Shown here one piece after another: positions 35,101-48,539 of a stretch of 64,000 nucleotides of DNA (positions are counted from its first letter, which is position 1; the number at the start of each line of letters is the position of its first letter). The notes under the pieces were generated by a model, which had not been told where the DNA came from, made no database searches, and worked only from the letters and a program-made list of their open reading frames with translations. Origin of the DNA: Hypericum androsaemum (lineage: Eukaryota > Streptophyta > Magnoliopsida > Malpighiales > Hypericaceae); the NCBI GenBank assembly GCA_963995505.1, contig OZ023192.1:2897001-2961000 (forward strand), written 5' to 3'. Position numbers and translations under genes: made by a program.

Positions 35101-35850
35101 ATATTTACTAGAGTATCGTAAATAAAATTGAGGATGGGTTCGCAAAGAGTAGTAAAAAAGAGAAAACACACTAGGCCAGGATAGAAAATACTTGATAGAA
35201 TAAACAATAAATAAGGTTAAAGAGAGAAATAGTTTAGACTAAACAACAATGGAAGAGAAAATGAAAGGAAGGACAAAATTGTTATAGATGATATGGAAAA
35301 ATACTAGAAATTGTTCCAGGTGTACTGGGGTAAGTCCGACGTCAGATTAATAACTAGATAGAAACATGAAATTAAAAAGATACTAAAAAATAGAATAACT
35401 CTAACAAATATCTTAATCGGAAAACTTTATAGAAACAGCAATCAAGTGGATTAAAATAGAATGTTTTTTCCTGTGTGACATGTTCAAGAATTTAATGGCC
35501 GATCGAATTTGAGTATTGTAATTAATCATATGGGAGAGGAGAAACATGACGAGGATTGTGATTTTAAGACAAAAAGATATGTTTGAACATGGTACCATGT
35601 TCTTCTTCAACCGCTTCAATGCATGGCAGCCAATAATTGCTCCATCCCATTTTTCGTATTTTCTTTTTGTAAATATGACAAAGAATCATTCCTTTCTTTA
35701 TTCGGCCAAAGATACATGGAATTTATATGAGGTTGGCAAGAGTAACGCATGTAAATCTTTTTAAGAAATTTTTTTCCAAAATAAATAATTCGTAAGTTTT
35801 CTATGAGAAATTATTTTCTATCATAATTAAGCAAGTTGCTAAAAAAATAT
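32121..35850. other. AT-rich intergenic DNA, no gene seen
   Basis: Only short open frames. A 22-24 bp local duplication (GTTTAAAGTCATATCCCAAC) lies near 32435-32480. No domain, TIR or LTR was recognised in this stretch of about 3.7 kb. Confidence 0.35.
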
Positions 35851-35905
35851 TGGCCTAACGGCATGAAGTGTAAGACGATTTGACGGAGGTATAGGGTTCA
35901 AACCC
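35851..35905 (+). other. pol III promoter-like A and B boxes (tRNA relic or SINE head)
   Basis: TGGCCTAACGG at 35851-35861 fits box A and GGTTCAAACCC at 35895-35905 fits box B, with a tRNA-like spacing of 33 bases. A T-rich stretch follows within 20 bases. The flanks do not fold into a convincing cloverleaf, so this is not called as a tRNA. Confidence 0.4.
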
Positions 35906-38515
35906 TAACAATGTATATTTTTTATGTAAAAAAATTATGTTTCAAAAATAATAAAAAAGACATGTTATTTTCTAAAAAAATATTTTTCAAATTTTATATT
36001 TTTCATTTAAACCAAAAAAATTGGGCAAGCTTTTTTTTTTGTCTTATGAATACTAGGTCACAATATGTGACTATCAAGTGTCACCATATTTATTTTATGA
36101 TCGATAGTAATTAAATAACACGTAAAGACCGGTATGAACTATGTAAGGACCGTTATGAATTTAGGAAATGTAGTTCAGGAAATAAATTTAACTATCTAAT
36201 ACACTAAGTTATACTTTTCAAAAATATATATCTGTTGCGACATATCAAGGTTTTTCTTTTTTACCGTATTATCTTTCGGAAGATCTAACCACGTCCTTCC
36301 TCCGATAGCTGCAACTACTGCATGGAAATTCGGATTTATAATAGATTTCTTTCTAAAAAAAACAGATTTCTTCTTTTGTAAATTATTTATTCGTTTCCCT
36401 TTATTTCCTTGGAAGGGAAAGTGCTTTGCGCGATTTGCCAAGTGGAAAAAATAATATTCTCCGCTGTATTCCACAAGAAGAGTTAGAAACATATTAAATT
36501 AGGAAAATTGTCTGGACTAATAAAAGTTGAGTTTAAATTCTCAAAAACATATTAGATTAGAAATTTTTTGTCACATTTTAAAAATTTTATCTGATTCGAA
36601 CTTGTATTAGTCGTTGTTAAAAATATCTAGATTAAAAAAATTTTAAAACGCGTTTTTCTTGGGCCCCAAAACGAGCCAATTTCACGTGACTAGATTGTCC
36701 CACCCTATAAATCCAGCGTTAGATTTTTTTTCTTATTTGTACCACTCCGGATATTCTCCATTTCCCATTTCCGCAGAGGTGAGGATTTATTCCATCACCC
36801 TCCACCATTGCAATTGTAATAGCTTTTTACAATCGAGTTCCTTTTTTTGGCTAAGGGTCTACCAAGTGGCTCGGTTGAAGCTGGTAATATTGGTCGAAAC
36901 TGTATCATTTTTCAATTCAATGTATCCGAGTCTATATATAACAAAAGTTAGGACGATGAGTACATGTATTCCGTTCTATCATAAATTTTGGCTATTAATT
37001 TCTTTCGTGGTCCATGCGATATTCATACATTTCTACGTTCCTTTCGAGTCTCTATATATTGATTTGCTTTTTTCAAAGAAAAATAAGTTAGAAAATAAAT
37101 ATTTGTCAGCTTCTTGCTTATTTATAAGCATATTATTATATCAGGGGAATTCGATGGTAGGAATGGCCGTGGTCCATCCTTTACGGAGCTAATCCTATGA
37201 TTCTTAAGATTATGAGACTTCCTAATCCCTTATCATAATTGGGAAAATGGGAAAAAGGAGTCGAAAATATTAACCAAAAAATCAGAAATTACACTCTAGA
37301 CTTTCTTTAATTTATTTTTACGATTTGTGTCGTTAAGTCAAGTATGGTTTGGCGAGCTTTTTTTTTAATAAGTAACATATCATTACCTCAAACGAACTCA
37401 CCAAAGGAGGTTACATCAAGGGACCACGCCAAATGTTTCAGATAACGCCTATCAGACGCACAGTAAATGATAAGCGATATCTAGGTACGAAATCGATGGA
37501 ATCACCAAAAATATTTGGCGGCCTTCTTGCTACAAACTTTCTAAATTTCTAGACATCCATAATGATCACACGATTTCAGCCAAAACATTGGACTGTACAT
37601 TTATTTTGGGTACGCAGCTCTAGTAGCTAGCTCACGGAATCACTATTAACACCTCACTGTGATATTCTTCATTGTTATCACAAAATTCCTCTGAGAGCAA
37701 TGGTTTGAAGCTGTCAAATGTTTCAATTTTTTGATTCTATAATTACGTTAAAAATTGGTGGCATGAATTTTGCTATTATTTACAATTTTTTCAGACTAAA
37801 ATTATCTAAATTGGTCAATCAAATATCTGTGTAACAGTAATTTCGAGAAAAAGAATTAGCATCATGAGGCAGCAGAATATTGGACTGGTATCTGGCCTAG
37901 CTCCGCTGTGCAACGTTTATTTGCAATGATTATTGAAATCCATCATCCATTAAAAACAAAATACTCTTTGACCCAATATCAAAATTAACAATTTTTAGCA
38001 CTTCAAAAGAAATCATAGTAAATATTTTTCTCAAGTTTCTTTACTGAATAGAATAATGGAGTTTCGAATATTACTTAATGATCTTTAATTTTTATATCGC
38101 AATTCTCTATTTAATTTTTCACTGGGAACATAATATTCATATCGCTTTTGAGGATTCACTCGATTGAAGAATCTAGGACTGTGATAAAAGATTATTATCT
38201 ATCAAATCTCCAAAAAGTAAGAACAAATACTCGTAAAAATTATTATCGAATTCCCAGTATTTAACTATTTTTTTCCAATGTACACCGTACATCCCGATGG
38301 AAAAAAAGAAAAAGACAAACCAGAAAAGCTGCCTCTCAGTCGCCCGCCGGTGAGCTTATCTCACGTCACAATTACTGAAGCACTCGGCTCTTTTATGTCG
38401 CCTGGCAAATGAACAAACCAAAAAAGACAAATTAGTACCTGATTAAACGAAATAACATAGTACTATAATATGTTTTTCGGAAAAGTATGATATGATATTC
38501 TGATAGGCAGTTAGG
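35906..38515. other. AT-rich intergenic DNA, no gene seen
   Basis: The plus-strand open frame 36659-37192 (177 codons) has no recognisable domain and biased AT-rich codons, so I do not call it. Nothing else is supported. Confidence 0.35.
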
Positions 38516-38575
38516 TCATGTAAGTACACGTATGTCAAAGTTAGGTCATGTAAATACACGTATGTCAAAATTGAG
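38510..38575. repeat. 30-bp near-perfect tandem duplication
   Basis: GTTAGGTCATGTAAGTACAC and GTTAGGTCATGTAAATACAC each continue with GTATGTCAAA; the two units differ at one base. Confidence 0.85.
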
Positions 38576-39223
38576 TAAAGAACTTAATAATTTAATCCAA
38601 TTTAAATATATACTAATAGGTTTAGTTGATGCCCAACTATCATATATTTAGATCAGAAGTGCATTATTATTATTATTGTTACTTTTTTTTTGTTTATGAG
38701 AGTTATATTATTATTACTCTTCTGACCTCGATGGCTGGAAGTGTCGGTTTTACTTACCACGTGCTCCCATGCACCTCCTTCGATTGGGGCACCATTCTCT
38801 TGAGGGATAAGTTCATTTTAGTACTCTGTAGTTTCACTCATTTCGTCTGGAGTACCATGTGGTTTCAAATTAGTAGTTTAGTACTCTGTGGTTGACCACC
38901 AATTATCAGGGCAGGTCCAAGGCGGCTACCCGTCGAAACCCGCCCAAAACGACACCGTTTTGAGACCATGTGAAAGACACGTGGCACCCGACTTTTTTAA
39001 GTTAAAGATGACGTGGACCATGGTAAATTACCTATTTAGTCCCTAAAATGAACTTATCCCTAAAAATTAATTAACTCACTCTCTCTCCCCCTCTCTCCTC
39101 CTCCCCGCTCTCTCTCTCCCCCCCTCCTACTCTCTCGCTCCCCCTTCTTTAACCTCATGTTTCTCCTCACTTTCTTGATTCCAAGATCTCGAGAAGTTCC
39201 TCCAAGATCTCGAGAAGTTTCTC

Positions 39224-39739
<516 letters not shown>

Positions 39740-40112
39740 TGTAGCGAAGCCCGTCAATTGGAGGTGATGGAAGATGGAGGAGAGGAGGAAACAGAGGATG
39801 GAGGAGAGGACGGTGGAGGGAGAGAGGTTGAAGATAAAGTTTGGACTTTTTTGAAATAATATAAAAAAATTAGGGACTAAATAGATAATTTATCACTATC
39901 CACGTCAGCTTTAACTTAAAAAAGTCAGGTGCCATGTGTCTTCCACGTGGTCTCTAAACGGTGTCGTTTCGGACGGGTTTCGATGGGCAGCCGCCTTGGA
40001 CCTCCCCTGATAATTGGTGGTCAACCACAGGGTACTAAACTACTAATTTGAAACCACATGGTACTCCAGGCGAAATGAGTGAAACTACAGGATACTAAAA
40101 TGAACTTATCCT

Positions 40113-42130
40113 TTCTCTTAATAACACATGCTCTGTGAAATTACTCCATTGCCCTTTTGAAAAATTTTGGTTTATAACACTTGGTCTCCCAACATTACTC
40201 ACATCATTGTATCAACTAATTCAATTAACTTTAAAATATAAATTTTGTTAACAAGGAAGAGATAAAGTTACAATATATAAATATTTTTTCATAGCTCACT
40301 TTTTAGATCTACGTTTTTTACGGTAAGTTGTTTATTCACCATGATCTTTCTGGTCATTGGTTCTAGACCTTATCAAAACCATTTTTCTTGTTCTGGTCTA
40401 GATTCAGAACTTAATCGGATTGATTCAGATATATTTTCTTTCCTCTTTTCGATTCTCAATTCCTATAATTCAGATCGATTCGATCTGATTTGAATCAATT
40501 GCTCACCCCTAGCAAGGGCCACTTAATTTGGTGAATGAAAAAAATGCGAGACTATTCACATGAAACACACTCGCTTCAACACGATTATTCTACCTTTTTC
40601 TTTATTTTTCAATATCTCTTTTTGCAAATCTTAGTAAAACGTAACCGAAGAATATCATGCACATTGGATTTGTCATCGAAATTTCCACCGATTGCACATT
40701 AAATTAATATTCCAATCCTTTTTATTCAATTTTATCATCTACTTATTATTTTCTTAAATCCTCGAATCCTCCTCGGTTTATTTTAATATATGATACTAAA
40801 CGTCAGTTTATAGTAGGCGAACCATATTCACCATCATGTTCTATATTAGGCAGCAAAATGATATATATTTGAAAAAACAAAAGAGATATAATTTGAGTGG
40901 ATACTAGTTGTTGAATGCAGAACCTAACAAGAAACAAAAAATCACAATAAAAAATAATTTATTGCAGAAATAGATAAACCAGTTGGTCCTAGTTAAGATA
41001 GGAACCTATTATATTTCGCATGGTTCGGTTTTCTTAATGAGTCGAATTTTATCCACTAAAAACGTGTCGAATTCTAATATACTAATTCGACCCGAAATAA
41101 AATATTGGTACAAATTTTAGGGATTAAATTCCTTTGTACAAATACGAGATTGTAATCGCGAGCATCGGTAAGTTCTATGAATGTTCCCATGTTACAAAAG
41201 ATGGTTTGAGAATTCACTCCACTTTACAAATTCCTTAAACTAAAATTTGCAAACAAGTATCAATAAAAAACGCAAATAAGGCAGTTTTGTCTACAAATTC
41301 CCTAAACTCAAAATTCCGAAATAAGACAGACATGCAACAGATGGCCGTAGGTAGAAGACAGAAAAAAACTGCACCATAGTGCCATGCAAAAGAAGAAAAA
41401 AAAAGCATAAAAGAACCTCTTTCCGCTCTGTATGTTTACCACGTTACCAAAATTCCTTAAAACCGCAAATCCATTTTCCTAAACAAATCCCCGCCACAAA
41501 AAAATAGTACCAACTTGCATATATGACAAATTAATAAAATAATATTATATCAACGAAAAATCTAAATTTAACTCCTAAAAATAAACTACAGAAAACTAAT
41601 TAAGAAAAATCATGGTTTTATAGTTTTATTTGGCCCAATACCAATTAATCGACCAAATAATTTCTGCTCACCCGACTATTTTCAACCAATATTTAATATT
41701 TTTATATTTATAAGAGTTCAAACACGAGATCTTTTTGCAAATAACAATACACAACTCTCCCACTAGTTGATGTGGATACTAATTAGTCGACCAAATTTTT
41801 TTGCAACACCAAACTATTTCTGACAAAATATTTAACACAAATACATTTTAAAAACTCGAATACAAAATTTTTCGTTAATAACAATTATAATTTTGCCATT
41901 AGTTGATACAAGTATTTGTTGGTAAAAAAATTTTTGCAATTGAAATAGAAATACCATGATCTTACCCGCCCATCACTTTCTACAACTCCATCACCCAATT
42001 GGCCCTCCCCCTCTCTCTCTCTCTCTCTCTCTCTCCTACAAAAAAGAAGCATGAAACTGGAAAGGTGAAAAAGGAGAAACACTAATTAGTAATTACAACC
42101 CAACAAAAAAAACTGTCCCTTTCTCTGCCC
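40113..42130. other. intergenic DNA and upstream region of the DUF620 gene
   Basis: Mostly AT-rich. At 41640-41930 two adjacent blocks resemble the SINE-like family in reverse (GAGTTCAAACACGAGATC, ATATTTAACACAAATAC, TAATTAGTCGACC). A CT microsatellite at 42012-42034 begins the pyrimidine-rich upstream region of the DUF620 gene. No other gene seen. Confidence 0.4.
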
Positions 42131-42305
42131 ACCTCCATAGATATACCCGCACAAACCTCTCACTCTCTTCCTCCATCCCCCAACTCTCACACTCCCCAAA
42201 GCACAAAACACACACTTTCTCTCTCTACCCCCCTCTCTCTCTACATCTATGCTGTTTCCTCTCCCTTAAACAAGAAACCAGCAAGGACCCAGCTAACTCG
42301 AACCC
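42131..42305 (+). promoter_or_regulatory. pyrimidine-rich promoter/5' UTR of the DUF620 gene
   Basis: CT-rich Y-patch-like runs (CTCTCTCTCTACATC near 42232) sit directly upstream of the start codon. A weak TATA-like ATAGATATACC lies near 42137. The assignment is inferred from position. Confidence 0.4.
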
Positions 42306-44024
42306 ATGGAGAAGAAGCAGGGGTTCTTCTCGACGCTCAAGGAGGAGGTGGTGCGTGGTTTGTCGCCGGGTCGGACCCGACCCAGGGTCCGGTCCAGGTC
42401 CGCCAGCCCGGCCCGGACCGGGTCCCCGATCTCCTCCCTCATCCTCTTCATGAAGAAGGGCAGCCACACCTCCTCCGCCGCGTCACTCTACCCGGAGCCC
42501 CTCATAGTGAGATCCGGCTCCCTGAGGCCGGTCCTGGAGGGCCCGGATCCCGACGACGGGTCGGACCAGCCCAGGAGGGTCGGGTCCGGGTTGGGAAACT
42601 GGGTCAGGGGCCAGCTCATGATGTCTCCCAGCGTCGGCGGAGGAGGGACGGCGTCGTATAGTAAGAGGAGTGATCTGAGGATGCTTATTGGGGTGATGGG
42701 TGCCCCTTTGGCCCCTGTCCACGTCAGCTCCTTGGACCCTTTGCCTCACCTTAGCATCAAGGACACCCCTATTGTGAGTTTCTATTACTACCCCTTTTAT
42801 TTTCATATATCCGGACATCCACTAAACCTACCGGGATTAGATCACAAACAGGGGCAAAATCGTCATTATCAGGTTTTTTGCATGTAGTGAAATGGGTGGG
42901 AATAATGTGTTTTTTTATAGGGCTTTATGTTGACTTTGGTTATGTTAACTTTGACTGTGTTGTTTGCCGCAGGAGACTTCCTCTGCTCAGTACATACTGC
43001 AGCAGTACACGGCGGCATCCGGCGGGCAGAAGCTGCAGAACTCGATCCGGAACGCGTACGCCATGGGGAAGATGAGGATGATCGCCTCGGAGTTCGAGAC
43101 CCCGACGAGGGTGGTGAAGAACAGGAATGGCTCGAGGGGCGGAGAGTCTGGCGGGTTCGTGCTGTGGCAGATGAACCCGGACATGTGGTATGTGGAGCTT
43201 GCTGTTGGTGGTAGCAAGGTTCATGCTGGGTGCAATGGGAAACTTGTATGGAGGCACACCCCGTGGCTCGGTGCTCATACCGCGAAAGGCCCTGTTAGGC
43301 CTTTGCGCCGTGCTCTCCAGGTTTAGAGATGTTCCGGATTTGAGATGTGTTCTTATTTCTTTGCTTTGGAATATGCTGCTCACGTGCCGGTGTCGTGCAG
43401 GGACTTGATCCAAGGACCACTGCTAGTATGTTTGCTGATGCAAAGTGCACCGGGGAGCGCAAAATAAATGGCGAAGATTGCTTCATCCTGAAGTTATGTG
43501 CCGACCCTCAGACGTTGAAGGATAGGAGTGAAGGTCCGGCAGAGATCATAAGGCATGTCTTGTTTGGCTACTTCAGCCAAAAGACCGGGCTTCTTGTTCA
43601 CATGGAGGACTCGCATCTCACCCGTATCCAGTCTAATGGGGGTGATGCTGTATACTGGGAAACTACAATCAGTTCATTTCTTGATGACTACAAGCCTGTG
43701 GAGGGGATCATGATTGCCCATTCTGGCCGCTCTGTGGCGACCCTCTATAGGTTTGGCGAGACAGCAATGAGCCATACAAAGACTAAGATGGAGGAAGCTT
43801 GGACTATCGAAGAGGTCGCATTCAATGTTCCCGGGCTGTCGATGGACTGCTTCATCCCTCCTGCCGACCTGAGATCTGGATCTATCAGCGAAACTTGTGA
43901 GCTCTCTCTGGAAGAAAGGGAAAAGAGCATAGTATCGTCTGGAGCTCATCGAGCAAAAGTTGCAGCATTGGAGAAACCACATGATTTCGGCACTGACAAT
44001 ATGGTGTGGAAGATGGAGGTTTGA
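42306..44024 (+). CDS. DUF620 family protein, three exons
   Basis: Exons: 42306-42773, 42973-43320, 43401-44024; total 1440 nt, 479 aa, GT-AG introns in phase 0. DUF620 is a plant-specific family without an established activity; the domain covers nearly the whole protein. Visible blocks: a basic Arg/Ser/Pro-rich N terminus (residues 15-45), LMMSPSVGGGG, SSAQYILQQYTAASGGQKLQ, GGFVLWQMNPDMWYVELAVG, GNPRTT-like GLDPRTTASMFADA, and ISSFLDDYKPVEGIMIAHSG near the C-terminal part. There is no signal peptide or membrane segment. The start is the ATG directly after a CT-rich leader and begins MEKKQGFFSTLKEEVVRGLS, typical for the family. Length and exon layout look complete. Both introns are short (199 and 80 bp). 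Confidence 0.93.
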
Positions 44025-46532
44025 CTACTAAGAGTAGGGATGACTTAATCTGTCAATTGTTTATACCTTCTAGCTAGTGTTTAGTCATTAACACATTAGT
44101 AGTTACAAAACCAAACGTTGAAGTCATTTTTTTGGACTCTGGGTTATGCCTCTGTTGATCTGTAAATAGAGCATAAACATTCACCGGTTCCGAGGGTGGA
44201 TCTTTATACTCTGCAGAATCCGACTAAGGAGAGTCGGAGCTCGGTTTTCCATTTAGGGATATAGAGCAGATGGAGGTCGGTTTTTTTAGTTTGCCTTCCA
44301 TGCTAGGGGGAGGTGGTGAAGCTTCTCAACATAGCACACAGCCATGAACCTTACTTTTACGTCATAGGTCTATTAATTCTCTCTCTGCGATTCAATGGCA
44401 CTTGCAGCAGCAAGGGAAGCTGCCTCTGGCCTATATATCTGCTGTTTTTTTATTATTTAAATTTTATCATTTGGGTTTCTTGCTTTGTTCATGTAATATC
44501 ACGAGGTAGCCTCCTTCAATATGATTACAGTTACTCTGCAACTATAATATAAAGTCTACCAACATGTTTTCCTTTGTCCACTTATGGTTGTTGGGTTCTT
44601 GGTGGACATTTCCTCTTTGATCAATGGGTCCAGGTATTAATGAGTCGAGCACTATCAGTATCAGAGCGAGGGTCAGTTCTTTTAATGGTGTGTTTTAAAT
44701 TCGTAAGGTTAGGACGCGGCATTTCTTTAATTGAATTCAACTCGCTTACGCTTACCATTTGGACAAACTCTAGTCTATTTGGTGCTGTCCTCTCAGTTGT
44801 TACTATCCAATCTTTCCACGGTGCTTGAAAGCATCTACTCAGGGTTTGGAAGGTGGAATGCTCTGCACCAAAAAAAAAAAACTAACTTTACCTTTCCTCC
44901 CATACACACCACGCCCTTGGACCCGACACCCTCTGAGAATAAACTAACATGGGTTATGTTAAAGAATGAAAAACAAAGAGGAAATTTCTGTTTGGCACTC
45001 TGTAGATCAATTCAATTTCAGTTTAGGATATCGTAATTTTAAAAAGTGTCATCCCACTTGATTTGTACCAAAACCATTGAGCACATAAGTCAACTGCTGA
45101 AGAAATATTCTAGTTTAATCGGAGAAAATCATTTGTAGTCAGACTTGACTTAAAGAAAAATTAGTTAGTTTAGTAATTGTTCGGATATTATTTTATTCGG
45201 AGATAAAAAAAAATACGTAACCCAAAGGACTGAAGCCTGTCTGTGAAAAAGTATCATTACAGCGTGGCGCGGGTAAAAAAGTCTTGGTAAACCCCATGTG
45301 ACACCTTAATGATTTAGTTCTCTAACGTAAATTTGTTATTATATTTCGGACTCACTACTGATGATTTAAGCAAGGTGGAACTTTGGAAATGTGATAAAAA
45401 AATTTAAATATTTAACACTGATATATTTTCAAGATTTAAATTCGAGATCCGTTTAATTTAGAACAACTTAATCTTCGGTTGATCTAAATAATTAGCTTCT
45501 TTCTTTCTTGTATTCCAATTCTCCCACTCCTGCTTTTGCAGGCCTTGTGTCCCCTCTATCCTTTGACTCTTCTGGGTTCCTCCATCAATGTGTCTCACTT
45601 ATTAATTTATTTTTTACATTTAATTTCCTGCTCCAACGAGGGGGAAGGTTCCTACCCACAGCGGTTTCCTGAAGGGTCAAGTTCCAAATTGATTTGGGAG
45701 GGGCCTCCATTTATACCCTTTAGACTTCTATAAAAAACAAAAAATTATACCCTTTACAGGAAGGCATCCACATTTGCTACCGTTTTTATACAACTTGGTA
45801 TCATTTGTCTATCGGTTGGACTCTATATCAGCTAGGGATCGATAGGTGGTGGTTTATATCCTATGGCGGATGATAGTAGTTCGAGTTAACTTATCTCTAA
45901 CTCGTGAACTTAGCTGGTACAAAGTTATCGACTACTTGATCGTTTAATCTAGATTCAAATTGAGTATGACTTTTGAATGTTGGTCAAGCTCTCTCGACAA
46001 TTATTTAATAATGATACATTTTTAATAACTTGAATTCGAAATATCATAGTTAAAAATAAACAAAGTCTTTCACTCTAATCAGAAGACTTTCCACGGTAAG
46101 GGCATTTCTCTTGATAAGGAAATGAGACATTCATTTTAGGGGAAAACCCTCTAATACAATTGTGCAGCTAGGTCCACCCGGGTTTAAAAGGGTTTGCTAG
46201 TTTGTAAAATTGAACTATCCCTCCCATTCCCTTTTTATGGGAACTCTACCTTTAAAAAGACAAATCAAATGAAAAAGAAAAAAAAAAGAGTAATCACTCT
46301 GGTTGTACATTTTGGTGGAAAGGGAGGTACATGTCACTTGGTAATACATTTTTTTCAACTTTGGGATAAAAGTGCAATTAGCTATACTTAGAGTCTATTT
46401 CGTTTAATTACATGGATCCAATTGTTTTTTTACCAAAAAAATATATGCAAATAACAATGCACTAAAAATTGATTAAGATATTTTAACATTGTACAACAAA
46501 TAATAGGTCACATTTCCTTTATTGCTCGTAGT
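44025..46532. other. 3' UTR of the DUF620 gene and intergenic DNA
   Basis: The first few hundred bases are the presumed 3' UTR. Two stretches, about 45360-45500 and 45950-46090, show words of the SINE-like family in reverse (TTTAAATATTTAACAC, ATTCGAGATCC). No gene recognised. Confidence 0.35.
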
Positions 46533-46541
46533 TTGATAATT

Positions 46542-47522
46542 AGAATAAAGGACAAATAGCCCCTTCTACTTGTCCAAAAGGTACAATTACTACCTTATAC
46601 TCAAATTTGGGTCAATTAGCACCCTATACTTGATGAATTGGAGCAATTAACACCTTACAATCAATTTTAGTGACATGTCATTATTTAGGTGGCATCCATG
46701 TCATTTCAAATACCATTTTGTTATTTATTTGACTTAATTTGATCCATTTATATTTAGAATTAATTATTTAAATAAAACATCTAAAAAATATTCCACAAAA
46801 ATCAAAATCCAGAAATTCTAAAATTTGAATAAAAAATTTTGAAATAAAAAAATTTTGGAATGATAAACAAACATTAAAACAAAATTAATCAAAAATGTTA
46901 AATTTTAAATAAAGTTAAAAAACTAAGAAAAGCTCTCGCCTACTCATCCTCCCTTGTGGCACTTTTTTATTCTTTATTTTCTATTTAAAGTTATATATTT
47001 AAGTATATTATTTTTATGTCGTTTCTATTTTTATTCTCCAGAATATTATTGGATTTAATATTTGGTGAGAGTTTTTATGTCATTAATTATATTATATATA
47101 TTTTTTATTCTTTGTTTTCATTTTTGTTTAGTTTTTGTAAATTTTCTGTTCAATCTTAATTTTTAATCATTTTTTATTCATGTTGTTATTTTTAATACAG
47201 AGTTTCTGGGATTTTTAAATTTTATGTTTTCAAATTTTAGTATTTCAAGGTTTTTATTTATATTTTAAATAATTTTGATATATATTTTATTTAAAAATAA
47301 TAAACTCTAAATATAAATGGATCAAATTAAGTCAAATAAATAATAAAATAATATTTAAAATGACATGGATGCCACCTAAGTAATGACATGTCACTAAAAT
47401 TGATCGTAAGGTATTAATTACTCTAATTTATCAAGTATAGGATACTAATTGACTCAAATTTGAGTATAAGATGTTAATTGCACCTTTTGGACAAGTAGAA
47501 GCGGCTATTTGGCCTCTATTCC
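46542..47522. mobile_element. non-autonomous Mutator-like element with perfect 9-bp duplication
   Basis: Flanked by TTGATAATT at 46533-46541 and 47523-47531, an exact 9-bp duplication. The left end AGAATAAAGGACAAATAGCC and the reverse-complemented right end GGAATAGAGGCCAAATAGCC start inverted repeats of about 240 bp (46542-46785 and 47281-47522). They share long words such as TTAGTGACATGTCATTA and GGTGGCATCCATGTCATTT. The interior is AT-rich and non-coding with no transposase and no captured gene I can recognise. Confidence 0.85.
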
Positions 47523-47531
47523 TTGATAATT

Positions 47532-47838
47532 TTTTTACTGTGATTTTTCTGATTTAAAATCGTAAAAGAGATTAATGATATTTTTCTTAAAGACACTTTA
47601 GCGACACTCACTTAACTACAACAAAAAACTCGGTAACTTAAAAAAATTAAAATGGTGGTTCAATCTCTAATATTGTCCTTGAGTTTTTTTACATTGCGAC
47701 ACTTTTGAGTCACGAACTCTATAAAGAAATATCTTAGGTTGATATTAAGATGTTGTGAACGTGCAATCCAATAGCCAGTCTCTTACTATGTAGTTATTAG
47801 TAATAATAGGAGTGAATTAATACCGATTCGTTTCCACA
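47532..47838. other. spacer between two Mutator-like elements
   Basis: About 300 bp of AT-rich DNA; nothing recognised. Confidence 0.3.
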
Positions 47839-48111
47839 CAAAAAATAGATTTTGGATTGAGTGGGGACTACTAAAAAGTTGTCTCCACGGAGGGGACTGA
47901 TTCAGAGCCCTTGGATCCATTTTTTTAATTTAAAAAATTGATCTGATGGTCAATATCACACGAATGATATTTTTGACCATATATCCCAAAAAGTGCCAAC
48001 TAAGATTCCACCCACATTAATTCTGCCGCCCACATTAATTTCGCCGCCCACATTGATTCCACATTAATTCTACCATATATCTCTTCCTCTTCCTCTCTCT
48101 TTCCTGGTCAC

Positions 48112-48149
<38 letters not shown>

Positions 48150-48310
48150 TCTCTCCCTAAACCGAACCCCTTCTCCCCTTCGCCTCTCTTCTTCTCATTC
48201 TTGTTCGCCGGAACCACCTTCAATGGGAAGAAGTTCGACGCCGATCTTGCCCGCATCCAGGTACCCCCTCTCACCACTCTTCTTCGCTTCGTCTTTCTCT
48301 TTTTTTTCGG

Positions 48311-48475
48311 TACGCCGTCGACAACACCTTCCTTCTCTTCTCTACCTACATTGTCTTCTCCATGTAGCTCGGCTTCGCCATGATCTCGCCGGCTCCGTCT
48401 GCACCAATATTCTCGACGCTGCCACCGACGGCCTCTTCTGCTACCTCTTCGGCTCCGTCTACGCCATGAACATCA
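48311..48475 (+). pseudogene. captured AMT1-type ammonium transporter fragment
   Basis: One frame gives YAVDNTFLLFSTYIVFSM, then a TAG stop (48365-48367), then LGFAM. A second frame continues with AGSVCTNILDAATDGLFCYL and FGS. This matches the AMT1 order LLFSAYLVF.MQLGFAM, AGSV, TNVLDAA.GGLFYYLFG. The stop sits at the Gln of MQLGFAM, a frameshift follows, and about ten residues between AGSV and TN are missing. AMT1 proteins transport ammonium across the plasma membrane; this fragment covers only about two helices and cannot function. The upstream coding-like block ending GKKFDADLARIQ is not identified. Confidence 0.75.
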
Positions 48476-48539
48476 TGTTTACCACCATGATATTTTTATT
48501 TTTGTACAATAGTATTTTTTGTATTGGTATATTTGTATA

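Noticed and set aside
35851..35905. Possible tRNA gene
   Set aside because: Boxes A and B are good but no cloverleaf can be drawn; reported only as a pol III-like relic.
36659..37192. 177-codon plus-strand open frame
   Set aside because: AT-rich codons, Phe/Tyr/Ile-rich translation with no domain, and no splice or promoter context.
42483..43413. Minus-strand frames of 111 and 157 codons opposite the DUF620 gene
   Set aside because: Antisense shadows of GC-rich exons 1 and 2; no domain.
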